Shown piece after piece: positions 1 through 6,215 of a DNA stretch of 7,787 nt. Origin of the DNA: Campylobacteraceae bacterium. Lineage in GTDB: Bacteria; Campylobacterota; Campylobacteria; Campylobacterales; Sulfurovaceae. The translations under genes and the position numbers were made by a program. The stretch spans positions 1 through 7,787 of the forward strand of contig JALSHP010000382.1 in assembly GCA_026982175.1 (NCBI GenBank), read 5' to 3'. Below the pieces are notes generated by a model. It worked only from the letters and a program-made list of their open reading frames with translations. It did not search any database and had not been told where the DNA came from. The first letter of the stretch is position 1; every line of letters begins with the position of its first letter.

Positions 1-1
1 G

Positions 2-103
2 AATGCTTTTCCATCGGTGGTGAAGATAGATGAAGAGGGTCGCATGTCATGTCAACAAGGATATAGAAGCTTTGAAGCGATAAAGAGTATAATTAAGCTC
101 TAA
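2..103 (+). CDS. C-terminal fragment of a thioredoxin-fold-like protein (partial, 5' end outside window)
   Basis: An open frame enters from the left edge and runs 33 codons to a TAA at 101-103. The tail has the pattern of a thioredoxin-fold C-terminus: an F-P-S stretch that could hold the cis-proline, a beta strand (VVKID), a turn with Gly (EEGR), a second strand, then G-Y-R-S-F-E-A leading into a final helix (IKSIIKL). In thioredoxin-like proteins the same order (cis-Pro, strand, D-x-G turn, strand, GY, helix) ends the domain. The CXXC active site would lie upstream and cannot be seen, so redox activity is not shown. The next gene starts 28 bases later on the same strand, so the two could be co-transcribed. 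That a gene ends here is fairly sure; the family call is tentative. Confidence 0.6.
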   Translation, partial: NAFPSVVKIDEEGRMSCQQGYRSFEAIKSIIKL

Positions 104-131
104 AGATGCCAATAATAGAAAGAAGCAAATC

Positions 132-749
132 ATGAGAAACCTCTTACTTATCACACTCTTTGTTAGCACCCTCTTCTGTGCAACCCTAGAGCATGTCACC
201 ATTAATCATCAGCCCTTTACCATTGTCAAAGAAAAATATAATGCCTATGGAAACAGTGGAGAGGTTTTTAAATTTTACCAAGGAGATGAGAATAAAACAT
301 CGCATTTTATTCGCCCCTTTATCCACTACGATAAAACAGGTGACTGCTCGGCTAAGAGTATGATTGAGGGGGTCTATGAGATAAAAGGTGAAGAGATTTA
401 CTTCTATACGCTATGGAGTCGAAAAGGCAAACCACCCCTCTCGCTTTATGGTGCAAGAATAGAACAATATAAGGTTCTAAAATCTGGAGAGTTTCAGTTG
501 CTAACATCAAAAATATATTTAGAAAAAGGTCTCAAAGGAGAAGATGAAACGAGTGGTATGAGCTATCTCTTTAACACGCCTAAAAACAAAAAAGAGAAGG
601 CTCAACTACACAAATATATTGCTGAAGTTGAGGAGGAATATCATGCAAAATTTGTCATGGGAAAAGAGCGTACCAAGCTCATTGAAGAAGTCAAGAAGGC
701 TCTAGCAGAGGAGATGAAGCCTTTATGGAGTGCTGTGAAGAGCCAATAA
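132..749 (+). CDS. Secreted protein of unknown function, 205 aa
   Basis: I do not recognise the family. The ATG start is preceded by a weak purine-rich ribosome site (AAGAAG, about six bases upstream). The first 17 residues form a Sec signal peptide: Arg at position 2, a hydrophobic core from 4 to 14, and a likely cut after F-C-A (15-17). Phe before the Cys argues against a lipoprotein. The mature part has one cysteine (C72) and a beta-rich middle with alternating aromatic and charged residues (about 45-130). A Lys/Glu-rich, probably helical tail (about 150-205) includes E-V-E-E-E-Y and E-E-V-K-K-A-L-A-E-E. No lipase, protease or haem motif is visible. Periplasmic location is inferred from the signal peptide. 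It converges with the exporter gene, leaving 14 bases between the two stop codons, so it is not in that operon and may be unrelated to it. Confidence 0.8.
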   Translation: MRNLLLITLFVSTLFCATLEHVTINHQPFTIVKEKYNAYGNSGEVFKFYQGDENKTSHFIRPFIHYDKTGDCSAKSMIEGVYEIKGEEIYFYTLWSRKGKPPLSLYGARIEQYKVLKSGEFQLLTSKIYLEKGLKGEDETSGMSYLFNTPKNKKEKAQLHKYIAEVEEEYHAKFVMGKERTKLIEEVKKALAEEMKPLWSAVKSQ

Positions 750-763
750 TTTATCTTTTAAGC

Positions 764-2896
764 TCAATTTTGAGTTTTCATAAAAAGTATCAAGAAGAGT
801 ATAGATAGAATACCCATTGAGATAACCATACCAATTGAATGAATAGCCCCAATGCTACTTACCACCAAAATACCAAAACCACTAAAAGTCGTTAACACTG
901 AATATAAAATAGCTTCACTCGTTTGAAGAGAATTTTCTTTACTCATATAAATACCATAGTCAATTCCTGCAACAACTATCACAATCATGGAGAAAAGATG
1001 CATAATATTAATTTGTACAAAACTTAAATAGAGTAGTATTATTGCCATAGGAAAAAGGATAAAATTTAACGCTAAAATGGCTTTTTCTCTCACAATAAAA
1101 AGGACAAGTATCACAATTGATAGAAATGAGATAAAGAGGTAGAACAATAGATTATTAAACATTTTTTTCATAGAAGACTTTAGGAGTGTTGAGGCATCTA
1201 TAAGCGATACCCCCTCTATTGTTTTCCATGATTTTTCTTTAAATTTTGAAAAGCTTGCGAGGGTATAAAATTTATTATCTTGTTTAATAACCTCATAGCC
1301 TAATTTTTTTAATGAATTGAGGTTGGCACTATAGCTTTTGGGCATTGTATCTACAAAAAGATAGGAGTTTCTAAAATAATTTTCTTTAAATCCTAGCCTG
1401 TTAGCTACTTGATTTAACTGATTTCGCAAGTCTGTAAAATCATAACTTGAAAGATGATTTAGTTTTTCTTTTAATACTTTTTGAGTTAAGGTAAAATCTG
1501 CCAATGAGTTTGTTGAGGGGCAAAGTTTTTTTAACTGATGGGCTTTTGTGATTAATGCATTTACGGAACTCGCTTCAATGAGTAGCATCTGCTTTTTAGG
1601 CATATGTGCTTCAATAATGGTTTGTTTTTGGCGTAATGGTTGGTTATCATAATCTAAATGTTTAAAGTTGTAATCAAAATGAAGATTGAACCCTGCATAA
1701 ACAATTACAACAATCGAAAAAACAAATATTAGCGGTATAGACATAATGGGTTTAAATTTGACAAATTTTAAAATATTTACTCTCTTCTCTTTTAACTCCA
1801 ATTGAAGATAAGGATATAAAAATGTAAATTGAAAATAGGAAAAAGAAAGACTTAAAATGGCAAAAATAGCCAATTGTTGAATGAGTGGAAAATCGACAAA
1901 AGAGAGCATAAAAAAGCCTAAAATAGTACTCAAAAATGCCCATAGTATAGAATAATTAATGCCTCTTTTTTTGTACTGCCCATGAAAATAGTTATGGAAA
2001 AGGTAATCTACTGACATTGAGCTAATGGCTGAACCAAAAGCCAAAACAAAAATAGAGAGTTCCTTAAAGATATAGGTAGAGAGTGCCAATGCAAAAAAGA
2101 TGGAACTACCTAAGCTCAAGGTATTCGCTAATAGTAATTTATGGTCTCTTAATGTTATGAAAAAAAGTAAGATAAGTAAGAAAAAAGAGAGATACAAAAT
2201 AGTCTGAACAGAAGATTTAATAATCTTTGAATTTTGAGCGGTAAAAAAGAGGGTTGAGAATACTAAAATCTCTTTTTTCTCTTTAAAGTAGTTCGTCAGT
2301 TTAGCTTCTATGGCTTGTGCTTCTTTCATATTTGAAAGCGTAGCATTCAACTCTGCTGTTAGCAGATAGCCTCGTTCTCCTAAGGCTAAAAAACTATTTT
2401 TAGTCAAACCTTTTGAAACCGTTAGATTAAATTTAAAAAGTTTTAATGGGTCATTTTTATCTATGGGAGTGTAGAAAAAGCTATTGACTAATGATTGTTT
2501 TAAAGCTTTTACTTGATGCTCTATGGTTTTATTATCTAACTTTGTATTGTTAAAGTCAGAGAGTAAATAGTAGTTTTTTTTTAGATAGTTGGAAATTTCT
2601 ATTTTAGAGGTATTAAAAGTAGTCTTTGTAATAAAGTCAAACTTTTTTAAATCTTTTTCTATTTGCAGAAGTTTTTGCCTATTCTCTTTTGAAAAGCCCT
2701 CAATGCTTACAAAGAGGGTCGTCGATTTTTCAAAAGAGTTCATGATTTTGAGCTTCTCTATGTTCTCATCATGCTTAAAAATTGCCATCATATTGGTACT
2801 TAGATGAGATGGCGTAAAGAGCACTCCTGCTAAGAGTAAACTCAATAGATATAGTAAAAAAAGACTATTTCGCTTCAATTTTAGTTTTGTCTCCAT
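764..2896 (-). CDS. MMPL/RND-superfamily exporter, likely for a polyene-lipid
   Basis: This is a 710-aa inner-membrane transporter with the two-fold RND layout. TM1 is at about 11-29, a large periplasmic domain spans 30-228, and TM2-TM6 lie between about 231 and 362. TM7 is at about 386-403, a second periplasmic domain spans 404-580, and TM8-TM12 lie between 583 and 706. The half-repeats each carry the family's D-Y signature in a membrane helix: S-V-D-Y at 295-298 and G-I-D-Y-G-I-Y at 644-650. In the family such residues serve proton relay. MMPL pumps export lipids and sit next to a LolA-like gene in aryl-polyene loci. Here the start lies inside the LolA-like gene (32-base overlap) with only a weak ribosome site, which suggests translational coupling. 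The chosen ATG keeps TM1 and its basic N-terminus; the next Met (36) would remove TM1. The gene is very A/T-rich and includes an A9 run at codons 105-108. Superfamily call is firm; substrate is inferred from neighbours. Confidence 0.92.
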   Translation of the reverse strand: METKLKLKRNSLFLLYLLSLLLAGVLFTPSHLSTNMMAIFKHDENIEKLKIMNSFEKSTTLFVSIEGFSKENRQKLLQIEKDLKKFDFITKTTFNTSKIEISNYLKKNYYLLSDFNNTKLDNKTIEHQVKALKQSLVNSFFYTPIDKNDPLKLFKFNLTVSKGLTKNSFLALGERGYLLTAELNATLSNMKEAQAIEAKLTNYFKEKKEILVFSTLFFTAQNSKIIKSSVQTILYLSFFLLILLFFITLRDHKLLLANTLSLGSSIFFALALSTYIFKELSIFVLAFGSAISSMSVDYLFHNYFHGQYKKRGINYSILWAFLSTILGFFMLSFVDFPLIQQLAIFAILSLSFSYFQFTFLYPYLQLELKEKRVNILKFVKFKPIMSIPLIFVFSIVVIVYAGFNLHFDYNFKHLDYDNQPLRQKQTIIEAHMPKKQMLLIEASSVNALITKAHQLKKLCPSTNSLADFTLTQKVLKEKLNHLSSYDFTDLRNQLNQVANRLGFKENYFRNSYLFVDTMPKSYSANLNSLKKLGYEVIKQDNKFYTLASFSKFKEKSWKTIEGVSLIDASTLLKSSMKKMFNNLLFYLFISFLSIVILVLFIVREKAILALNFILFPMAIILLYLSFVQINIMHLFSMIVIVVAGIDYGIYMSKENSLQTSEAILYSVLTTFSGFGILVVSSIGAIHSIGMVISMGILSILFLILFMKTQN

Positions 2897-3350
2897 TTCT
2901 AAATTCTAAGGTTAAAACTTTTACCTTCTCCTCTTTGTCTAATGCCAATTCTAGTTTGTCAATAAACTTTGCAGTATCATCTTTGGGTATAAATTTAAAT
3001 GTTTTTGCATCGGTTTGTTTTAGCTCAAAATTTTCTTTGAGTAAGTCAAAATCTTTTTGAAACAGTGCCTTTGTCAAAGAGAAGTAAAGTTCAATCTCTG
3101 GGCGTTCTGTTAAATTTATAACCGTGAGAACTTTATTCTCTTCATCATAGATAGTAAGGTTATTGTCATTTTTAACAATCTTTTTACCATCCTTATAGGA
3201 AACAACTGTTTTATTTTGAGTGTAGGTAACATTGCCATCACGATAAGTATATAAATTAACTGCTTCAACATATTTCCCCTCTCGGAAAGAAACTGTTTCG
3301 GCGATGAGTGCATAACTCATTAAAGCCATAAAAAATAGTTTTTTTAACAT
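2865..3350 (-). CDS. LolA-like periplasmic lipoprotein/lipid carrier
   Basis: The product is 161 aa with a Sec signal peptide (M-L-K-K, hydrophobic core 5-16, likely cut after A17). The mature part is a run of short beta strands, and the last third has the LolA-family pattern of a long amphipathic strand (about 129-138), a turn, then L-T-L-E-F-R-N-G-D-K-T-K-I near the end. LolA proteins ferry hydrophobic lipoproteins through the periplasm. A LolA-like protein beside an MMPL pump is standard in aryl-polyene loci, where it is thought to help move the product to the outer membrane. It is shorter than E. coli LolA (about 200 aa with signal), so this is a compact or divergent member. An excellent AAGGAG ribosome site (3361-3356) lies five bases from the ATG, inside the end of the acyltransferase gene, whose TAG stop directly abuts this start. 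It is probably not the housekeeping LolA. Confidence 0.75.
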   Translation of the reverse strand: MLKKLFFMALMSYALIAETVSFREGKYVEAVNLYTYRDGNVTYTQNKTVVSYKDGKKIVKNDNNLTIYDEENKVLTVINLTERPEIELYFSLTKALFQKDFDLLKENFELKQTDAKTFKFIPKDDTAKFIDKLELALDKEEKVKVLTLEFRNGDKTKIEAK

Positions 3351-4109
3351 CTAAACTCCTTCTTGATTGTTATTTTGGGTATCCATATAGTTTTGCATTA
3401 TGCCTTTAACCCTTTTCCTAAATGATAAAAAAGTTTCCCCTGATTGAGGATGAATTTTCTCTAAAAATGTCACGCTTATCTCTTTTTTATCAAGTGTTTT
3501 ACTGACGTTTGAGCCTTTAGAGACAATGTTACCTGTTCCATTGATAATCACAGGCACAACAGGTACACTTTGGGAAGTTGCCAAACGAAACGCACCCCCT
3601 TTAAAAGTTCTCAAGGTTTGAGTATTGTTACGTGTCCCCTCTGGAAAAATAATCACCGAAGAGCCTAAAGCCAAAGCTTTTTCAAACTCTTTGTAGCCAC
3701 GCTCTACTTCACTTAGTTTACCTTTGGGAATGTAGTAAACCCCCAAAGCGTAACGTGGAATTTTCATGAACAAAAAATAATCAGAGATGAAATGGTTAGA
3801 GGGGGTCACATAGTCATCTATGATAGTTGCTAAAAGCGTATAGTCAATGGAAGATTGATGTGACGAGACATAAACACAAGGGTGAGAAGCATTAGCTCTT
3901 TCTGGATTAACAATGATAACTTTACCCATCAAAGGCATGAGTTTATAGAAGAGACGGAAATATTGTTGTACAATTTTTTGAAAATAGATACGCGGTTTTT
4001 TACTCCAAAGGTGTGCTAATAGATAAATAGGATAAGCAGTGAGTAAGGCAAAGAGCATAAGGAGGATGAAGAGTGCATAAACATAAGCACTAATGACTCT
4101 TTTTTTCAT
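3351..4109 (-). CDS. PlsC-type 1-acylglycerol-3-phosphate acyltransferase family protein
   Basis: This is a 252-aa membrane-anchored acyltransferase of the PlsC/LPLAT family. An N-terminal hydrophobic segment (about 8-33) is followed by the four family blocks: catalytic H-X4-D as S-H-Q-S-S-I-D (H84, D89), a block around I-P-R-Y-A-L-G (about 117-123), F-P-E-G-T-R (155-160) for phosphate/glycerol binding, and V-P-V-V-P-V-I-I-N-G (182-191). Family members transfer an acyl chain from ACP or CoA to a lyso-phospholipid. With an ACP gene two steps upstream and a lipid carrier and pump downstream, the likely role is to place a locus-specific acyl or polyene chain on a lipid, which is inference. The frame is open to a non-ATG codon at 4145, but I start at the ATG at 4109. 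It has AGGA six bases upstream and begins M-K-K-R. It overlaps the upstream membrane-protein gene by 20 bases. Confidence 0.9.
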   Translation of the reverse strand: MKKRVISAYVYALFILLMLFALLTAYPIYLLAHLWSKKPRIYFQKIVQQYFRLFYKLMPLMGKVIIVNPERANASHPCVYVSSHQSSIDYTLLATIIDDYVTPSNHFISDYFLFMKIPRYALGVYYIPKGKLSEVERGYKEFEKALALGSSVIIFPEGTRNNTQTLRTFKGGAFRLATSQSVPVVPVIINGTGNIVSKGSNVSKTLDKKEISVTFLEKIHPQSGETFLSFRKRVKGIMQNYMDTQNNNQEGV

Positions 4110-4629
4110 AAAAAATCCTAAAAATAATTTGAAACAGTATACCACATCCTAGTAATATATACCAACCAATGGTGGTATAAAATACCCATTGTTCAAGTGA
4201 AGCATAAAAAAGAAAGTAGCCATGCAAAGCCACATTCATAGCCGTGACCACAATCCAAATAAGGTGTGTTTTTTTTAAATAGAGTTCTTCTATTTCATCT
4301 ATCTTTTTTACTTTTTTAATGTAGTCTATTAAAAAATACTGTTTTGTAATTTCTGCATGAATAAAGGCTATGAAAAATAGAAGAGAAAGTGTGAGTGGAA
4401 AGCTTTTTAAGACCCATATATCATTTTGCCAAACCGAAAAGATGCCTACCAAAATAAGTACAATAGCTTGAAAAATTTTTTTTAAAAAATCTAAACTGAA
4501 AGTGAAGTATTTAAAAGAGAGGAGAGACCAAAATGTCCCTAAAAAAATAAAAAAGAGCCCTATTTCTTTAATAGAGAAGTACTCCCTCGCAAAGAAAATG
4601 GTTAAGATATAGATTAATACTAGTATCAA
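4090..4629 (-). CDS. COG4648-type predicted membrane protein of aryl-polyene loci
   Basis: The product is about 179 aa with six likely membrane helices (about 1-13, 21-40, 53-68, 75-92, 121-141, 147-173) and a charged cytoplasmic loop at 100-120. The C-terminal part carries the pattern I associate with COG4648: Y-x-K-x-T-x-x-W, then A-M-N-V-A-L, a L-E-Q-W-V-F-Y segment, and a last helix ending in R-I-F-Y-E-K-K. This family has no known biochemical role but regularly accompanies ACP, acyltransferase and MMPL genes in aryl-polyene clusters. The start is unusual. No ATG is available, the most upstream candidate is TTG at 4629, six bases after the ACP stop, and no Shine-Dalgarno is visible. Translation is probably coupled to the ACP gene, or the true start is another near-cognate codon nearby. 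The coding call is strong and the start uncertain. Confidence 0.82.
   Translation of the reverse strand: MILVLIYILTIFFAREYFSIKEIGLFFIFLGTFWSLLSFKYFTFSLDFLKKIFQAIVLILVGIFSVWQNDIWVLKSFPLTLSLLFFIAFIHAEITKQYFLIDYIKKVKKIDEIEELYLKKTHLIWIVVTAMNVALHGYFLFYASLEQWVFYTTIGWYILLGCGILFQIIFRIFYEKKSH
4116..4119 (-). promoter_or_regulatory. Ribosome binding site of the PlsC-type acyltransferase gene
   Basis: AGGA on the minus strand, followed by six T residues and the ATG at 4109. It lies inside the end of the COG4648-type gene and fixes the start of the acyltransferase at the M-K-K-R methionine. Confidence 0.75.
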
Positions 4630-4635
4630 AATATG

Positions 4636-4878
4636 TTAGTTAGTATGTTTTTTAACTATCTCTATTAGACTTTGTACAGTGCGTATCTCTTCACTCTCTG
4701 TTGGTTCAACTTCAATGTTGTAAAAATTATTAAGGGTGACAATTAAGTCAATTGCATCTAAACTGTCTAAGCCTAAATCTTCATAAAATGTTGCTTCAGG
4801 AGTAATGGCACTCTCCTCTACCTCAAACTCTTCAATAAGAACTTTTTTTACTTCTACTAAAATTTCTTCATCTCGCAT
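4636..4878 (-). CDS. Acyl carrier protein (type II FAS/PKS)
   Basis: This small acidic protein of 80 aa has the ACP four-helix pattern. The 4'-phosphopantetheine site is E-D-L-G-L-D-S-L-D-A-I-D, with Ser39 as the attachment residue at the start of helix II. Helix III/IV residues (E-E-I-R-T-V-Q-S-L-I-E-I-V-K-K) complete the domain. It would carry thioester-bound acyl or aryl-polyene intermediates in the cytoplasm and needs a phosphopantetheinyl transferase, not seen here. I start at ATG 4878, which has GGAG nine bases upstream; the frame also extends five codons to a TTG at 4893, but that would place the start on top of the ribosome site. It is first in the minus-strand operon, behind a TGTTATAAT promoter. 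The operon context of COG4648, PlsC, LolA and MMPL genes points to a specialised ACP rather than the housekeeping AcpP. Confidence 0.93.
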   Translation of the reverse strand: MRDEEILVEVKKVLIEEFEVEESAITPEATFYEDLGLDSLDAIDLIVTLNNFYNIEVEPTESEEIRTVQSLIEIVKKHTN

Positions 4879-4887
4879 AGTATATAA

Positions 4888-4891
4888 CTCC
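4888..4891 (-). promoter_or_regulatory. Ribosome binding site of the ACP gene
   Basis: GGAG on the minus strand lies nine bases before the ATG at 4878. It decides against the upstream in-frame TTG at 4893, which precedes the site. Confidence 0.7.
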
Positions 4892-4908
4892 AATTAATAA
4901 ATTATAAA

Positions 4909-4917
4909 ATTATAACA
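4909..4917 (-). promoter_or_regulatory. Extended -10 promoter for the ACP-to-MMPL operon
   Basis: The minus strand reads TGTTATAAT, a perfect TGN extended -10 joined to a consensus TATAAT, preceded by a T-rich stretch. No TTGACA-like -35 is seen at the usual distance, which is common for sigma-70 promoters in Campylobacterota. Transcription would begin near 4902, giving a leader of about 24 bases that contains the GGAG ribosome site. Found by eye only. Confidence 0.6.
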
Positions 4918-4955
4918 AAAACAAGTAGATAAGTAGCCCATAATTAATATTAGAT

Positions 4956-4975
4956 TTAATTTTTTTGCATATAAT
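4956..4975 (+). promoter_or_regulatory. Promoter for the cytochrome-acyltransferase-lyase arm
   Basis: A run of T residues (about 4955-4966) leads into TTGCATATAAT, with consensus TATAAT at 4970-4975. A T-rich tract before a -10 with no clear -35 is typical of Campylobacterota promoters. Transcription would begin near 4982, about 20 bases before the ATG at 5004. It is divergent from the ACP-operon promoter, with -10 boxes about 55 bases apart. Confidence 0.55.
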
Positions 4976-4990
4976 ATTTTTTAATAAAAA

Positions 4991-4995
4991 AAGGA
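4991..4995 (+). promoter_or_regulatory. Ribosome binding site of the cytochrome lipoprotein gene
   Basis: AAGGA lies eight bases before the ATG at 5004. It selects this start over the in-frame upstream codon at 4965, which overlaps the predicted -10 box. Confidence 0.75.
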
Positions 4996-5003
4996 TTTTT
5001 CAG

Positions 5004-5339
5004 ATGAAGAAAATTTATCAATACACATTTCTACTTGTCTTGACATCGCTTATTTCTGCGTGTACAGCAGATAAAACATTGAGTAAAGCCCCAGAAGCTC
5101 ATACACAAACAGATTCTATTTCAGAGAAATTATCAGAGGGAAAAGAACTTGCTTCTCAATCTTGTACCAAATGTCACAACAGTTCAGTCTATACCAGAGC
5201 AGACAGAACAGTAAAAGACCTTACTGCATTAATAGCCAGAGTTCAAAAGTGTAATACTAAAACAGGTGCAGGGTTAGATGCAGAAGAGCTAGAAGCATTA
5301 ACTTTATTTCTCAATACTTCCTATTATAAATTTAAATAA
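5004..5339 (+). CDS. Small c-type cytochrome lipoprotein (monohaem)
   Basis: The product is 111 aa. The N-terminus is a lipoprotein signal (M-K-K, hydrophobic core, lipobox L-I-S-A-C) with lipidated Cys20. A short Thr/Ser/Glu-rich linker follows, then one haem site C54-T-K-C57-H58 in a class I cytochrome-like domain with a C-terminal helix (L-D-A-E-E-L-E-A-L-T-L-F-L). It ends in a Y-Y-K-F motif that I recall from a group of small proteobacterial cytochromes. There is no Met after the start codon, so the usual His-Met ligation is impossible. A second-half Cys83-Asn84 pair is present, and the SHP-type cytochromes use an Asn next to a Cys as a labile ligand, which may be comparable. The protein would be membrane-anchored in the periplasm and carry electrons. 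It leads the plus-strand arm with an 18-base gap to the acyltransferase gene, so co-transcription is likely. Its role there is unknown. Confidence 0.85.
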   Translation: MKKIYQYTFLLVLTSLISACTADKTLSKAPEAHTQTDSISEKLSEGKELASQSCTKCHNSSVYTRADRTVKDLTALIARVQKCNTKTGAGLDAEELEALTLFLNTSYYKFK

Positions 5340-5357
5340 TAGTATTGCAAATCGTTT

Positions 5358-6215
5358 ATGTGGATTAAACAAAGAGGTAACCAATTAGGTTATAAAGTCA
5401 TATTAGGAATCTATAAACTCATCGGATATAAAGGAACTAAGCCAATTATTTGGCTGGTTTCTTTGTTTTATGCTCTTTTTACGAAACATGAACGAGAAGC
5501 GATAAAAGACTACTACAAACGGGTTGGGGTAAAGTATGGCTTTTTCTACTATGTCTCTCATATTAACCAATTTTCTCTCTCTTTATTTGACCGTTTTGTC
5601 ACCAAGATTGACCCTAACTCTTTTAAAATAGAACGCATTAATTTAGATGAATTTCTTAGCGATAAAAACAGAATACTTGCCCTCTCTCATGTGGGAAATT
5701 GGGCAAATACCTTTGTGGCATTTAAATATGAAAACCGAACCATCCACATTACCGCCAATGAACAACTAAAAGCCTCCATTGCTTCCTATGAGAAGTCCTT
5801 AGAACATCAAGAGAGTTCAAATATTAAGTTTATCAATTTAGAAGAAGGATTAAAAGCGAGTATAGAAATGGTTCAAGCCCTCAAAGGAGGAGATGACTTA
5901 GCCATTATGGTCGACAGACTCACCGACCCTAAACGCTTTATTGAAGTGGACTTTTTAAATACTCAAACTAAGTTTAACAAAAACCCTTTTGAGATTGCCT
6001 ATAACCGTGGTGTAGCTATGATGGGGGTCACCGTCATTCGTTCAGGCGATAGAGCCTATAAAGTCATTTTTTCTGACCCCATTGAGGTAGATAAGTCAAT
6101 TAAAAAAGAGGAAGCAGTTGCTATAATGGCAGAAAAATATGCCAAATATTTGGAAGGTATTTTACAAAAATACCCTAAACAGTGGTTCAATTTTTATAAA
6201 TTTTGGGAGTGTTAA
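5358..6215 (+). CDS. LpxL/HtrB-like (lipid A biosynthesis-type) acyltransferase
   Basis: The product is 285 aa, close to the usual length for this family. It begins W-I-K-Q-R-G-N and has one hydrophobic N-terminal segment (about 29-42). The expected catalytic block is at 108-117 (A-L-S-H-V-G-N-W-A-N), a block A-I-M-V-D-R lies mid-protein, and the C-terminus is Q-W-F-N-F-Y-K-F-W, a hallmark of the LpxL/HtrB family. In the family, H-X4-D/E gives the charge relay for acyl transfer from ACP. Here His111 is followed at +5 by Ala116, not Asp or Glu. Either another residue serves or activity is altered. Members of this family recur in aryl-polyene loci, where they are thought to attach acyl or polyene groups to a lipid or sugar. 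No clear Shine-Dalgarno precedes the ATG, and the gene follows the cytochrome by 18 bases. Its TAA shares its last A with the ATG of the lyase gene. Confidence 0.85.
   Translation: MWIKQRGNQLGYKVILGIYKLIGYKGTKPIIWLVSLFYALFTKHEREAIKDYYKRVGVKYGFFYYVSHINQFSLSLFDRFVTKIDPNSFKIERINLDEFLSDKNRILALSHVGNWANTFVAFKYENRTIHITANEQLKASIASYEKSLEHQESSNIKFINLEEGLKASIEMVQALKGGDDLAIMVDRLTDPKRFIEVDFLNTQTKFNKNPFEIAYNRGVAMMGVTVIRSGDRAYKVIFSDPIEVDKSIKKEEAVAIMAEKYAKYLEGILQKYPKQWFNFYKFWEC
6205..6209 (+). promoter_or_regulatory. Ribosome binding site of the ammonia-lyase gene
   Basis: GGGAG within the last codons of the acyltransferase gene, five bases before the ATG at 6215. It supports that ATG rather than the in-frame TTG at 6203, and indicates coupled translation through the TAATG junction. 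Confidence 0.75.

Noticed and set aside
88..93. TATAAT upstream of the secreted-protein gene as a promoter
   Set aside because: It lies inside the preceding coding frame with no T-tract, TGN or -35 support, and co-transcription with the upstream gene is equally simple.
758..778. Weak inverted repeat CTCA-ATTT-TGAG between the converging genes as a bidirectional terminator
   Set aside because: The stem is only four to five A/T-containing pairs with a tiny loop, and it overlaps the end of the exporter gene. It cannot be told from chance in such A/T-rich sequence.
1752..1943. 63-aa minus-strand open frame inside the exporter gene
   Set aside because: It is a frame shadow of membrane-helix codons of the MMPL gene, with no ribosome site or recognisable domain.
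2589..2807. 72-aa plus-strand open frame opposite the exporter N-terminus
   Set aside because: Antisense shadow rich in Phe, Ser and Lys from A/T-rich complement; no ribosome site or family pattern.
3116..3313. 65-aa minus-strand frame within the LolA-like gene
   Set aside because: Alternative frame over a well-supported gene with signal peptide and strong ribosome site.
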